A stretch of DNA of 23,332 bases from Treponema sp. (GTDB lineage Bacteria; Spirochaetota; Spirochaetia; Treponematales; Breznakiellaceae), in NCBI GenBank assembly GCA_009784995.1, contig WQXE01000009.1, forward strand, positions 1 through 23,332, given 5' to 3'. Shown piece after piece: positions 1 through 8,169 of this stretch. The notes beneath the pieces are model-generated. The model saw nothing but the letters and a program-made list of their open reading frames with translations. It was not told the origin of the DNA and ran no database searches. The translations under genes and the position numbers were made by a program. Numbering within the stretch: position 1 is the first letter of the stretch; the number at the start of each line of letters is the position of its first letter.

Positions 1-109
1 AACGCAACATAACACCTGCGGATGTTTCAATAGTTAGTAAATGTAAAAATACTTTTTCCGTTTCAGGAGCTAAAACTGCTTCGGTTGCCGCGGGAGATAG
101 TCGGCTCAT
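1..109 (-). CDS. DUF1833-like tail protein, N-terminal fragment
   Basis: Only the first 36 codons lie in the window; the rest is beyond the left edge. The start ATG (107-109) overlaps the stop of the upstream tail gene in a 4-nt ATGA, so the two are translationally coupled. The opening residues, SRLSPAATEAVLAPETEKVF followed by LHLLTIE, resemble the start of DUF1833 proteins, which sit just after the tape-measure region in many siphophages and Mu-like siphophages and belong to the tail-tip group. The position after the tape measure supports a distal-tail role. The assignment rests on a short stretch. Confidence 0.6.
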   Translation of the reverse strand, partial: MSRLSPAATEAVLAPETEKVFLHLLTIETSAGVMLR

Positions 110-459
110 GATAAACGCTCCAGGGACATTGTTATTTTAAACATACCGTCTGCGGAATTTTCCGTGTAATTTTCTGTAAAGCGAAATTCCGCGAATTCCA
201 AAGTTTGCGGATCTGTAAAATTAAATCTTAATACGCCGTCAGCAAGAGCTGTCGTATAAAATTGTTCCAATTCCGAACGCCCCGCGGCATCCAGAAACAT
301 GGTTCCGGTATATATTTTTACAGACGCCGTATATCGACGTCTGGTTTTTCTGGGTCCCGCGTCCATTGTAGTACGTATAACGGCAGAATTACGTTTCGCG
401 GATAATCCTTCCATACGCAATGTTAAAGGCAGCGTTTGCGGCCAGGTAATTTCTGCCAT
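106..459 (-). CDS. Minor tail protein downstream of tape measure
   Basis: A 117-residue protein whose start lies 1 nt after the tape-measure stop. It has no signal peptide or membrane segment. Visible features are an N-terminal WPQTLP, a central GPRKTRRRYTA block, a TMFLDAAGRSELEQFYTTAL segment and an LRFNFTDPQTLEF segment. This pattern (TGP-K-RRR, then a G-S/T-M-hydrophobic strand, then LPF-DP) is shared by small tail proteins found after the tape measure in many siphophages. The product is probably a structural protein of the tail tip or tail completion. Its molecular role is not established. It is followed by the DUF1833-like gene with a 4-nt overlap. Confidence 0.65.
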   Translation of the reverse strand: MAEITWPQTLPLTLRMEGLSAKRNSAVIRTTMDAGPRKTRRRYTASVKIYTGTMFLDAAGRSELEQFYTTALADGVLRFNFTDPQTLEFAEFRFTENYTENSADGMFKITMSLERLS

Positions 460-460
460 A

Positions 461-3454
461 TTATACTCCGACAGGGCGAACGCCGTAACGTGACATCGCG
501 CGATCCGCTTTACCCGATGATATATGGTTATTTACGGCTTGCCCGATAATTACATCGACTTGCCTGTTTCCGTCGGCATCGTTTTGTTCTTCCTGACGCG
601 CGTCGACTCCCGAATTATTTATTATATTTACAATTACATTCGCCGAGCCGCCTGTAGAAGCCACACCAAGATCCCCGTTACTCATTCGCCGCAAAGGTAT
701 TATCGATTCTGGTCCCGCCTCACCCATTACGCCGAATTTGCCGCCGAAACGGAAAAAAGTTGGAGTGTTTACAATCTGGTTTGTAAATGATCCGCCATGA
801 GCGAATGGAACTATTCCGTTTGTGTCAAAAGCGTTTCCGTGAGCGTTTCTAACGGCGCCGGATTCTTTATTCATCGCTCCTTTTGTATAACCGCTAATCA
901 TCGCGGACGACCCGGCGGCGGCTATAAAACCAAGACCAATCGCCCATTGCCCTTGCGCGATAAGTTGTAATCCTGCCTGTAAAAACATGGAAGGCAATTG
1001 GTTTAATATTTGTAATGCCATATCAGCCATCGCGCCTTTTAAGCTTTCCGCGGCATTTTCTCCTTTGGCGAACGCTTCACCAACGGCGCTTAATCCGTTA
1101 AGAAGACCGTCAAAGCTCATCATGGAAAGTTGCGCCGATATATTCGCGATAGACTCGGCGGCTTTTTCTTCAAGCTCGGGAAATATATTCATAAGACCGC
1201 TTGCGATATTTTTTGAAAAATATTCATAAAAACTAATACTCGCGTCATGTAATTCATGTGTCATGTTTCGGGCGGCACGCAGAGTTTCAACCAACTCTAA
1301 AGCTTCCGCCCTTTCTTCTTCCAAAGCTCCCGCGGCTTCCAAAGTCGCGAGCATAAGATCATATTGATCCTTGCCAAGATTTTGTACTTCCGTACGCAGG
1401 TTTGAAAGAGCGTTTGCGACTGTAAGTTTGTCCATATTTTCAGCTAACACTACGGCTTCGTCGGATAAAGCGTTTAATCCAAGCCTTGCAAGTTCGGCGT
1501 CTAAAGCCAATTGCCTTTCCGATTTACCTAGATTGTCTATTTTTCTTGTCAGTTCTTCGATGGTTATATTAAATTCCGCTTTTTTCGCTTCTTCTCCAAG
1601 CCTTTGATATTCTTCGACAAGCTTTTGTATTTCAGGTCGCATTAAAGTAAACGGACGGTTGATTTGAGCGGGGTCAATTGAAAAAAGTTCTACAAGAGCG
1701 TTGTGTACATCCGTCTGACGGTTTCTTAAAACACCCGCGATATCAAGCTGACTTCCAAGTACGTCCGCGATTGTTGATCGCGCCGTAAGGGATCTTTCAA
1801 ACTCGTTAATATATAATTGTGCAGCTCTATTTCCGCTGTTTTCTATAAGCGTGTGATCTATATTCGCAATTTCTCCGAACCATTCCTGCCATGTTTTTCT
1901 TACGTTTTCAAGCCTGGGAGGTATGGTTTCAATGCTCGTTGTATCGATAGTCGCTCTTACAGGTATATCTATAATCGCGCCTGATAAATTCAATTGTTTT
2001 CCGACGCTTGAAAGCGTTTCATTTATTTCATCCTGCTGTTTAAATATTCTTTCCATCAGAGAATCACGATATCCTATATATTGCTCCAGTGTAGCGTTTA
2101 ACGAATCAAGTCCGTTTCCGACACTTGTATGTCTAATATCCGTTTCAAGAATATTTAATTCTCTTATAATATTGCGAAGAGCTTCCTGGTCTTGTTGAAA
2201 ATTTCTTATTCTTGACGACTGCGCGTTTACTACGTTTTGAACATATAATTCCCGCTGGAGCTGCGCTGCTTCCCTAACTGTAGTGTTATTTGCCCTGATA
2301 ACATTGGTCAGTTCCGGGTATAATCTTATAAGCTCTCTTGTCGTTTTTTCATCAAGAGTTTTCTCTTCGTTTCCGTCAGCATACGTTTTAAGAAGATCGG
2401 TTGCCGCTGTATTTGTTTTTGCAATTTCTCTTTGTAAATCGTCATATGCGTTAACTTGTTTATAAATTAATCCCGTAATAATTCCTGCGGCGGCTATTGC
2501 CCCGCCTATTGCGAGCATAAAAGGATTTGCGGCGACTAACGCCATCGCGGCTGCAATTCCTTTTATCGCTATTATCGCGGGACCCGATACGGCGACAACT
2601 CCTCCCATGCCTAAAACGAAGCGCTTGGTTCCCTCGTCCATGTTTGTGATACCGTTTAATAATGAGCTCGCTCCGTTTAAAATATCCGCAGCAATGGGCA
2701 GTAATAATTCGCCAAAAGAAGCAAGAGCCTGCTTCGCGTCCGATGTCGCGGTTGAAAACTTTTCAAGTACCGTGCCTGAAAGTTCGTTCATCATCCCCGC
2801 GAACTGACCTCCGGGACCCGTCATGGACTTGAAAGCGCTTTCAAGATCGTTAAAGCCGATTTTTCCTTCAGCTGCCATGCGGCTTATACTTTCTTCACAC
2901 ACACCCATTGATACGGATAATTGTTTAACTATCGGAATTCCCTGCTGCTGCAATCGTACAAGGTCTCTTGTCGTAAGGTTTCCCATCGCTCTTGCCCGTT
3001 CAAAAGAACTTGATATTTCTCCAAACGAAACTCCCGTACCCGCCGCGACATTTCCAAGCATTTGTATTGTTTGTGTAGCGTATTGCGTATCATTACCCAT
3101 ATTAACAAGAGCTTTGCCAAGCGAAAAAACTTCGTCGCTGGAAAGCCCGGGAGAATTACCCAACTGCCGCCATTGTTCAAACACCAAGCTTGCTTCTTCC
3201 GCGGAGCCTAACATGTTTTTTAAAGATAATTGTAGTTGTTGATTTTCCCCCGCGAACTTAATAGCGGCAATGCCTGCGCCGCCAAATATACCTGAAATAA
3301 TTAATGATTTTTTAGATAACGAATCAAGAGCATCTCCCAAGGAAGCGGATTTTTTTTCCGACTCTTCTATGCCGCCCGAGAGTTTTTTAAAATTTTCAAT
3401 TGCCCTGGCTGTTTCCGCTTCTACCAGTATCCGCAGTTCGTCTTGTACTACCAT
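461..3454 (-). CDS. Tail tape measure protein
   Basis: At 997 residues this is by far the largest gene of the late block. Residues about 1-60 are charged and helical. Residues about 90-260 match the conserved tape-measure domain, with the characteristic run of LSSDEVFSLGKALVNMG, RARAMGNLTTRDLVRLQQQG and GKIGFNDLESAFKSMTGPGG. Hydrophobic glycine/alanine-rich segments at about 278-335 and 835-880 are the usual membrane-active stretches. The middle is long helical, coiled-coil-like sequence. The protein sets tail length and is delivered with the DNA; the length predicts a tail of very roughly 150 nm. Its start lies inside the 3' end of the frameshifted chaperone frame (59-nt overlap), as in lambda-type tail operons. 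Confidence 0.95.
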   Translation of the reverse strand: MVVQDELRILVEAETARAIENFKKLSGGIEESEKKSASLGDALDSLSKKSLIISGIFGGAGIAAIKFAGENQQLQLSLKNMLGSAEEASLVFEQWRQLGNSPGLSSDEVFSLGKALVNMGNDTQYATQTIQMLGNVAAGTGVSFGEISSSFERARAMGNLTTRDLVRLQQQGIPIVKQLSVSMGVCEESISRMAAEGKIGFNDLESAFKSMTGPGGQFAGMMNELSGTVLEKFSTATSDAKQALASFGELLLPIAADILNGASSLLNGITNMDEGTKRFVLGMGGVVAVSGPAIIAIKGIAAAMALVAANPFMLAIGGAIAAAGIITGLIYKQVNAYDDLQREIAKTNTAATDLLKTYADGNEEKTLDEKTTRELIRLYPELTNVIRANNTTVREAAQLQRELYVQNVVNAQSSRIRNFQQDQEALRNIIRELNILETDIRHTSVGNGLDSLNATLEQYIGYRDSLMERIFKQQDEINETLSSVGKQLNLSGAIIDIPVRATIDTTSIETIPPRLENVRKTWQEWFGEIANIDHTLIENSGNRAAQLYINEFERSLTARSTIADVLGSQLDIAGVLRNRQTDVHNALVELFSIDPAQINRPFTLMRPEIQKLVEEYQRLGEEAKKAEFNITIEELTRKIDNLGKSERQLALDAELARLGLNALSDEAVVLAENMDKLTVANALSNLRTEVQNLGKDQYDLMLATLEAAGALEEERAEALELVETLRAARNMTHELHDASISFYEYFSKNIASGLMNIFPELEEKAAESIANISAQLSMMSFDGLLNGLSAVGEAFAKGENAAESLKGAMADMALQILNQLPSMFLQAGLQLIAQGQWAIGLGFIAAAGSSAMISGYTKGAMNKESGAVRNAHGNAFDTNGIVPFAHGGSFTNQIVNTPTFFRFGGKFGVMGEAGPESIIPLRRMSNGDLGVASTGGSANVIVNIINNSGVDARQEEQNDADGNRQVDVIIGQAVNNHISSGKADRAMSRYGVRPVGV

Positions 3455-4141
3455 CCCGATCTTTTTCCTTCAAAAGTTCAAGCTCCGTATCAAATAATTC
3501 TACAAGCTCAACAAGAGCCGACGGCTCCTGTATCCAGGCGGGTCCGTGCGGCCAACCGTAACGCTTTATTTTACTCCACAAGTTATAGGCATTATAAAAT
3601 TCAGAGGTAAGGTAATCATTTACCTCACCTCTTTTAATGACAAACTCGCGCAGGATTAATTTTTCATTCGCGTAACAGGGTTTTAATTCCCGCTCGTGCC
3701 ATCCTCCCCAGACAAGGTTGAATCCTGTTTTAAGATTTTTTTTTGCGAATCGGAAAGTTTATCGGAACACACTTCCACGCAAATTTCATTTACCAGTTTG
3801 AACATCCCGGAGAAACTTGCGCACGCAAGTTCTTCGCCTGTCGTAATCTGTTTTTCTTTTCCGCCTTCATCAGTATCTTCTACAAACAAGTTTTTTATTT
3901 CTCCGATATGACGGCGAAGAATTTTTGAAGTATTAAATTTTGTCCTTGACGCGGAATTAATTAAATCCTTGCCTTTGGAATCTTTTTGAACCTGCTGCGT
4001 AAGCTCTACAAAGACTAACGTTTCATGATCTTCCGCGGTAGGTCTTATTATTTCTACGGACAACCTTTCTGATTCCGGTAATTCAAGATTGTCGTTTATA
4101 ACAGGATAAAAAGTATAATTCTTTAAAGCGCTGAATTTCAT
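3396..4141 (-). CDS. Tail assembly chaperone GT, made by -1 frameshift
   Basis: This is the frameshifted extension of the gpG-like chaperone. In the first frame the codons at the slip site are CAA AAA AAA ATC, so an A AAA AAA heptamer lies in correct register (A9, 3736-3744). A -1 slip continues as AAT CTT AAA ACA GGA and stays open to 3396, adding about 115 residues that include NLVWGGWHERELKP, LILREFVIKRGEVNDY and WSKIKRYGWPHGPAWI. The extension has no plausible start of its own near the slip site, and the register change is exactly -1. In lambda and most siphophages GT coats the tape measure and recruits tube subunits. The overlap with the tape-measure start fits that organisation. Frameshifting is inferred from sequence, not shown. 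Confidence 0.88.
3603..3632. repeat. 13-bp inverted repeat with 4-nt loop
   Basis: Arms at 3603-3615 and 3620-3632 pair along 13 positions. As minus-strand RNA all 13 positions pair, one as G-U, around an AUGA loop. It lies within the frameshift extension of the tail chaperone. No U-run follows on the minus strand, so it is not a simple terminator. It could influence frameshifting or slow ribosomes ahead of the tape-measure start. Confidence 0.6.
3683..4141 (-). CDS. Tail assembly chaperone G (unshifted product)
   Basis: A 152-residue acidic protein encoded directly after the tail tube gene; its ATG overlaps the tube-protein stop in ATGA. It lacks membrane segments. It opens with MKFSALKNYTFYPV and carries a middle segment with FVELTQQVQKDS and TSKILRRHIGEIKNL, consistent with the small chaperone that precedes the tape measure in siphophages. 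It ends in the first frame soon after the A9 slippery run (QKKILKQDST, then a short tail), which is the hallmark of the G/GT pair. It acts during tail assembly and would not be in the virion. Confidence 0.85.
   Translation of the reverse strand: MKFSALKNYTFYPVINDNLELPESERLSVEIIRPTAEDHETLVFVELTQQVQKDSKGKDLINSASRTKFNTSKILRRHIGEIKNLFVEDTDEGGKEKQITTGEELACASFSGMFKLVNEICVEVCSDKLSDSQKKILKQDSTLSGEDGTSGN
3736..3745 (-). promoter_or_regulatory. -1 ribosomal frameshift slippery site (A9)
   Basis: On the minus strand the run reads C followed by nine A. In the chaperone frame this is CAA AAA AAA A, which places the classic A AAA AAA heptamer in register. The -1 frame is open downstream for about 114 codons and encodes a G/T-like extension. 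A purine-rich stretch (GGGGAGG) begins about 20 nt downstream and a long hairpin lies about 105 nt downstream. No adjacent pseudoknot could be confirmed by eye. Confidence 0.85.
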
Positions 4142-4836
4142 GTGGCATCCCCTTCGATTACCGTGCGATAATAAATACCGGGATTATGCGTACCGTCAAC
4201 ACGATAGTTAAAATTAAAAGGACATACTCCTTCAATCGGTTTGTCTGTCTGGAACGATTCAATAACGACCGGAAAATACTCCCACGCTTCAACTTCACCT
4301 TCCATGATGGTTTCCCGTCTTGAAAGCATGAAGTGATGAGTTCCGGTTTTTGCAGGTTCGTAAGTGATATACGTGCCATCATCCGTAATAACGGCGTTGA
4401 ATTCGTTAATTAAATAACGCTGTTCGATACTGTCGACATCAACCTGTCCGTTAATGGTACCGCTTCGATCTTTGAATACTGACGCGACAAAAGCCCGTAC
4501 TCCGCTTTCGACATCCGCCTGTGTCGTAACGTCAAACACCTGTCCCTGGGCGCTCGCGCTGACATCCGTCGTAAAAGAAACTTTTTTGAGCGTCCACGGA
4601 ATAAGACTGTCACCCGCCGCAAGTTCCTGATCTTTTTTCGCGTAATAAAAATCACCAGCTTTTAAAGAGCGTCCGCGTTTCTTGCCGGGATCGCTTCCGG
4701 GTATTCCGCTACTCTCTGTAGCTTTTGAAAGGATTTTATACCAACCGTCTTTTGGTACGACAACACCCGGGCTTCCGACTACTGTTTCCCCAAATTTTAT
4801 TTCGTACAAAAATCCGTCTTTTCCTGTCGTTTTCAT
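4138..4836 (-). CDS. Major tail (tube) protein
   Basis: A 232-residue, beta-rich soluble protein with no membrane segment. It sits immediately upstream of the G/GT chaperones and downstream of the tail terminator gene, the fixed position of the tube protein in siphophages. Strand-rich sequence such as GWYKILSKATESSG, SLIPWTLKKVSFTTDV and the C-terminal PFNFNYRVDGTHNPG fits a tube-fold subunit. Start and stop both overlap their neighbours by 4 nt. The call rests mainly on gene order and composition. Confidence 0.8.
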   Translation of the reverse strand: MKTTGKDGFLYEIKFGETVVGSPGVVVPKDGWYKILSKATESSGIPGSDPGKKRGRSLKAGDFYYAKKDQELAAGDSLIPWTLKKVSFTTDVSASAQGQVFDVTTQADVESGVRAFVASVFKDRSGTINGQVDVDSIEQRYLINEFNAVITDDGTYITYEPAKTGTHHFMLSRRETIMEGEVEAWEYFPVVIESFQTDKPIEGVCPFNFNYRVDGTHNPGIYYRTVIEGDAT

Positions 4837-5288
4837 ATTTTCTCCTTAATAATATTTGCCGGATAAGAAATTGAAATTTCCCACCCTTGTGCATACCTTA
4901 CAGGCATTGATGACTGTTCTTCATCAGGATACTCGAACCTGCCGTTCTGCCGCCGTATCCAGTGAGCGTTAAAATGATATTTTTTATCGGCGGCTGCCGT
5001 TAGCCGCATATTGCTTTCATGAAGCGGCAATAGCTTGCGTAAAGCGATTATAGTATCTGTGACCCATCGACTGTGAGTACCTTCGCTTTTAAACTCAGCG
5101 TTAAAAGTTATTCGTTCCCAGCCTTTATTTACAAGTTCGGGATTATTTCGATCAATTCCTGCCGGTTCAAGTTTTGAAAAATATAATTCCATCCTTGGGC
5201 GGTTTGCCGATGTCTTTTGCGGCATTAAAACAGCGTCTATTCCCAAAGCGCGGATACTTTCTAAAAGCGCGTTAATTATATTTTCCAT
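4833..5288 (-). CDS. Tail terminator / tail completion protein
   Basis: A 151-residue protein between the gpG-like tail completion protein and the tube protein. It opens with a helical segment (ENIINALLESIRALGIDAVL) followed by strand-forming sequence (RMELYFSKLEP, WERITFNAEFKSEG), and ends with GWEISISYPAN. This alpha-then-beta layout and position match lambda gpU-like tail terminators, which cap the tube and join it to the head. The family match is by layout only. An alternative is a related minor connector. Confidence 0.6.
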   Translation of the reverse strand: MENIINALLESIRALGIDAVLMPQKTSANRPRMELYFSKLEPAGIDRNNPELVNKGWERITFNAEFKSEGTHSRWVTDTIIALRKLLPLHESNMRLTAAADKKYHFNAHWIRRQNGRFEYPDEEQSSMPVRYAQGWEISISYPANIIKEKI

Positions 5289-5293
5289 AACTT

Positions 5294-5917
5294 TTATACT
5301 TTTCCTTTTAAAGCGTTCATTACGCCTTGCTGAATTAATTTCATAATGTATTCTTCGTCTTTTTCATCAATGTATAAAAACGGACGCGCGGGAATTTTTA
5401 CCGATGACGATATTATAAAAAGCGCGAATTCCTTTCCGCGCTTGCCGTTTTTTCCCGTACTTTTTTTATACGCGAAAAAAACTCTTCCCGCTTTGAAAAA
5501 AACATAACCGTCGGCTTTCATCACGTTTATAAGCGCGCGAGGAGTACGCGCTCCATATGTACGCATTAGTTCTCTTGTTTTGGTGCCAGCGGGGATATAA
5601 AGAGCTCCCGATTTTTTCGGAGTAATGGTTCCCCCTTCCTGTTGAATATGCGCGTATTTTAAATTAGTGCTGGCATCAGCCCATAATTCCCCTGAATGCG
5701 GCGCTATACTTTGCGTCAGCTCGCCGCTGTCGTGTAACGTTTGGCTTCCCTGCTTTACGGCTTGCGTTAAAGGCGCGTTTGCGGGTTTTATCCCCGAATT
5801 AATTTTTCTGTTCGCGCTGCTTTGTAAATACATCGCTGTTTTTTTCATAACGGGCGCAAGTCCCGCTCCGAGCGTTTTCCCGTAATCAGGCGGACGGCTT
5901 ACTACCTTAACTCCCAT
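5294..5917 (-). CDS. Mu gpG-like virion morphogenesis / tail completion protein
   Basis: The frame is open further upstream, but the ATG at 5917 (MGVKVVSRPPDYG) is preferred: it overlaps the previous gene by only 11 nt, and a longer start would overlap it by about 90. That gives 207 residues. The segment LHDSGELTQSIAPHSG followed by YAHIQQEGG is the signature of the phage virion morphogenesis family (Mu gpG, P2 gpS), i.e. the DSG-L--SI and Y---HQ-GG motifs. The C-terminus carries IPARPFLYIDEKDEE, the conserved PxRPFL block of that family. Its likely role is at the head-tail joint or in tail completion. Confidence 0.85.
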   Translation of the reverse strand: MGVKVVSRPPDYGKTLGAGLAPVMKKTAMYLQSSANRKINSGIKPANAPLTQAVKQGSQTLHDSGELTQSIAPHSGELWADASTNLKYAHIQQEGGTITPKKSGALYIPAGTKTRELMRTYGARTPRALINVMKADGYVFFKAGRVFFAYKKSTGKNGKRGKEFALFIISSSVKIPARPFLYIDEKDEEYIMKLIQQGVMNALKGKV

Positions 5918-6284
5918 AACGCGGAGGCTCCGTAGTAATGATCGCGCCTGTCGAAGGACCCTGACTGTCATTATGTTTTGTGGCGATACTTCCAAAGTAT
6001 GTTTCGATTAAATCCGCCGCGTCCTGTTCGGCTGCTTTCGCGCGGCTTTCATTGCCTATGTAAGAAAACAATTCGTAAATAGCCCGTTTTAATACAATTG
6101 TTTTTACAACTTCATCTTCTTCATCGTATTTGTTTTTGGTAGACGAAATTTTTCCATATACCCAGATAACTGATTTGTGTATTGCTCTGGAGGCGACTTC
6201 ATCGTCGGCAAACGACGCCGTGCGAAAATCATCGGGATTTAATTCTTTCTTTAGGTCATCTACGGTTATAATTGTTTCCGGCAT
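5907..6284 (-). CDS. Mu gp36-like head-tail connector (DUF1320-like)
   Basis: A 125-residue, mostly helical acidic protein encoded first after the capsid gene and its terminator. The layout (an N-terminal TVDDLKKEL helix, a central KTIVLKRAIYELFSYIG helix, then helical sequence with a short C-terminal tail) fits the small connector proteins of the gp36/gp6 type at this position. It would bind under the portal. A terminator lies upstream (6296-6328), so this gene may depend on read-through or its own late promoter, which I could not identify. Confidence 0.65.
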   Translation of the reverse strand: MPETIITVDDLKKELNPDDFRTASFADDEVASRAIHKSVIWVYGKISSTKNKYDEEDEVVKTIVLKRAIYELFSYIGNESRAKAAEQDAADLIETYFGSIATKHNDSQGPSTGAIITTEPPRYGS

Positions 6285-6295
6285 TTAATGCTCTC

Positions 6296-6328
6296 CAAAA
6301 AACAACCGCCTGATTTCAGTCAGGCGGT
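6296..6328 (-). terminator. Rho-independent terminator after major capsid gene
   Basis: A perfect 9-bp stem (6305-6313 with 6320-6328) with a 6-nt loop is followed on the minus strand by G and a six-U run. It begins 7 nt past the capsid stop codon. A partial terminator here would give far more capsid mRNA than tail mRNA, a common phage solution. Confidence 0.9.
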
Positions 6329-6335
6329 CTCAAAC

Positions 6336-7286
6336 TTATGACGCGAATTTCGCGAATACAATTCCCTTTCGGTTAATCAACGGGAAAGGTTTGCTCTTTA
6401 CATAAAGATCTTCACCCCTCTGATCCGTTCGCGCTTTTGTGAACGCGTAGAAAGGTACCGCGTAAGGCATAACAACGTCGTCGAGACGCAGATACGGAAG
6501 TTTTTGTCCGGCGTTAACGGCTCTTGCCATTATCTCCAGCGGCTCAACCATATACTTGGTTGTTTTAACGCCGTTGGAATCAATATCGATCCATGAATCG
6601 TTATCAACAAGAATTTCAAATCCGGCGACGGAAACTTTTCCGGGTCCGGGAACAATTGTGTATGACTTTTGATTTTCTCCGGCTTTTACGATTGCCTGAA
6701 AAACTTCAAGCGAAGCGATAAACTCAATCGCTCCTCCGATACCCTGATCCCTTATTGCCAATGTTTGCTGTTGTAAAATAACGACAACTCTGGCGATAGT
6801 CAGGTTGTTAAGAGTATCAGGAAGCGGAATGCCTTTAATGTCGCCGTAATCGACCAGATAACGGCTCATGGCGGTTCCCGCCTGCATCATATAATCGATG
6901 TTGCCGCGATGAGCTTGCGCGCATAACGCTCTTGTTGTGGAGCGTACAACACGTAAATGATTGCTGATTTTATCGTCAATCATCTGCTGCTTGCCTGTAT
7001 CCGTCGCCCGTTCGTAATCATCGATCTCCACCGCTGTGAAAGTGTCGTCGATTTCAATCGGCATTGGCTCGATTACCTTGACGGATATACCGCTTTCGGG
7101 TCTAACACCTAACGCTCCGCGTTTTATAACAGGTACGTTACCGTACTCCGCTTCTAATTCCGCGACCGCGATATGCGTGGAGTTTTTAAGCGGTCGGTTG
7201 GAAAAATAATTCATCGCGTTTAATTCTTCTGGAGCGTTTGCCGCGATAATTCTTTCAATGTCGTTTGGTTTTATAATTATCGCCAT
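6336..7286 (-). CDS. Major capsid protein (lambda gpE-like family)
   Basis: A 316-residue protein placed after protease/scaffold and decoration genes and followed by a strong terminator, the expected place and size for the capsid subunit. Landmark segments are MNYFSNRPLKN near the N-terminus, a central EPMPIEIDDTFTAVEIDDYER block, and near the C-terminus VVMPYAVPFYAFTKARTDQRGE. The wording of these segments fits the phage major capsid E family. The HK97 fold is known for that family but not visible here. It assembles the head together with the decoration protein upstream. Confidence in the role is high, in the exact family moderate. Confidence 0.88.
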   Translation of the reverse strand: MAIIIKPNDIERIIAANAPEELNAMNYFSNRPLKNSTHIAVAELEAEYGNVPVIKRGALGVRPESGISVKVIEPMPIEIDDTFTAVEIDDYERATDTGKQQMIDDKISNHLRVVRSTTRALCAQAHRGNIDYMMQAGTAMSRYLVDYGDIKGIPLPDTLNNLTIARVVVILQQQTLAIRDQGIGGAIEFIASLEVFQAIVKAGENQKSYTIVPGPGKVSVAGFEILVDNDSWIDIDSNGVKTTKYMVEPLEIMARAVNAGQKLPYLRLDDVVMPYAVPFYAFTKARTDQRGEDLYVKSKPFPLINRKGIVFAKFAS

Positions 7287-7289
7287 TAG

Positions 7290-7664
7290 TTACCCCTTCT
7301 TTGCGCTTGTAAAAAGCTGCAATGGATAGATACCTGTCGCGCAAAGTTTATTCGCCATAGCTTTTGTCGCGGCAACAGGTTCCGCGCCGCTGGAATTTAA
7401 AAGCCGTCCAAATATGACAGTGCCATGCCAGCATACGAGAACCTCCGCGTTGGTTCCGTCAGAATCTTCAGCTAATACCGCGACAGGCGTATCAGCTGGA
7501 GCTGCCGCAATTAAAGCGGTTGAATCAATATTCCACTTAAGAATTGTTCCAGCTTTCAACTTTGCGGTTTTATCCGCGAGTAAACCGGTGTCAATAACCG
7601 GCTGGTGTCCGGGATGAATTACCTCGGACTTGTTTTTTACAGGTACGTTTTCGTAAGATACCAT
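7290..7664 (-). CDS. Head decoration protein (lambda gpD-like)
   Basis: A 124-residue protein directly before the capsid gene (3-nt gap). It contains GTILKWNIDSTALIAAAPAD, then DTPVAVLAEDSD and VLVCWHGTVIFGRLL. This is the typical pattern of gpD-type stabilising proteins: a strand, a GTIL patch, PVAVL-E-D and a hydrophobic strand ending near the C-terminus. It would bind as trimers to the expanded capsid. Gene order protease-scaffold, decoration, capsid is that of many lambda- and Mu-like heads. Confidence 0.82.
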   Translation of the reverse strand: MVSYENVPVKNKSEVIHPGHQPVIDTGLLADKTAKLKAGTILKWNIDSTALIAAAPADTPVAVLAEDSDGTNAEVLVCWHGTVIFGRLLNSSGAEPVAATKAMANKLCATGIYPLQLFTSAKKG

Positions 7665-7674
7665 TTATACTCTC

Positions 7675-8169
7675 CTACATTTTTTTCGCGGCGGCAGCCC
7701 AGTCAATCGGGTTTTCACCATTGATATTGTCGCCGTAATTAAAATTTGACGCTCCTGTTTTTACAGGCTGCGGCCAGTTTCTTAAAACTTCGCCAAGCAG
7801 CCATAGGGCATCCCGCTTCTCGGTTTTTCCGTTATCTGAAAAATCGAAGGCTCCAACAGCCTCAACATGACCCGCAAGGGTTTTTGCCTTATCCGCGATC
7901 CCCGCGGGCAGTTTTTCCGCGATGTCACGCGCAAACCCTTCCAGTCGTTCCTGCCTTCTCGCGGCTTTAAGTTCACCGAGCTGCTTTTGCATGTCGGAAA
8001 ACTTATCGTCGGAAGAATCCGTTTCTACCGCGGCTTCCGCCGCGGCAGCGGCTACTTCGGTCGCGGCTTGCTTGGCGGCTACCTGTTCTTTGAGAGATTT
8101 GTTCTCTTTTTCAAGTTCCGCGATTTCCGCATCCTTTTCGTCCATAGCTTTTTTTTCTTCGTCTGTCAT
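7675..8169 (-). CDS. Nested in-frame scaffold protein (Mu gpZ-like)
   Basis: An internal ATG at 8167-8169 (codon 160 of the protease frame) is preceded by AAAAGGAGG with an 11-nt spacer, far too strong a ribosome binding site to be accidental inside a gene. Translation from it gives 164 residues made of the acidic coiled-coil scaffold and the capsid-binding tail. This mirrors lambda C/Nu3 and Mu I/Z, where a separate scaffold is made in excess from an internal start. The spacer is slightly long, so initiation strength is uncertain. Confidence 0.75.
   Translation of the reverse strand: MTDEEKKAMDEKDAEIAELEKENKSLKEQVAAKQAATEVAAAAAEAAVETDSSDDKFSDMQKQLGELKAARRQERLEGFARDIAEKLPAGIADKAKTLAGHVEAVGAFDFSDNGKTEKRDALWLLGEVLRNWPQPVKTGASNFNYGDNINGENPIDWAAAAKKM

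Noticed and set aside
2823..3242. Open frame of 139 codons on the + strand inside the tape-measure gene
   Set aside because: It lies wholly opposite a clearly coding gene, has low-complexity S/P/L composition and no plausible ribosome binding site; a shadow frame.
3591..3640. Possible attachment or recombination site at the 13-bp inverted repeat
   Set aside because: It is inside coding sequence of the tail chaperone and the phage uses a transposase, so no att site is expected.
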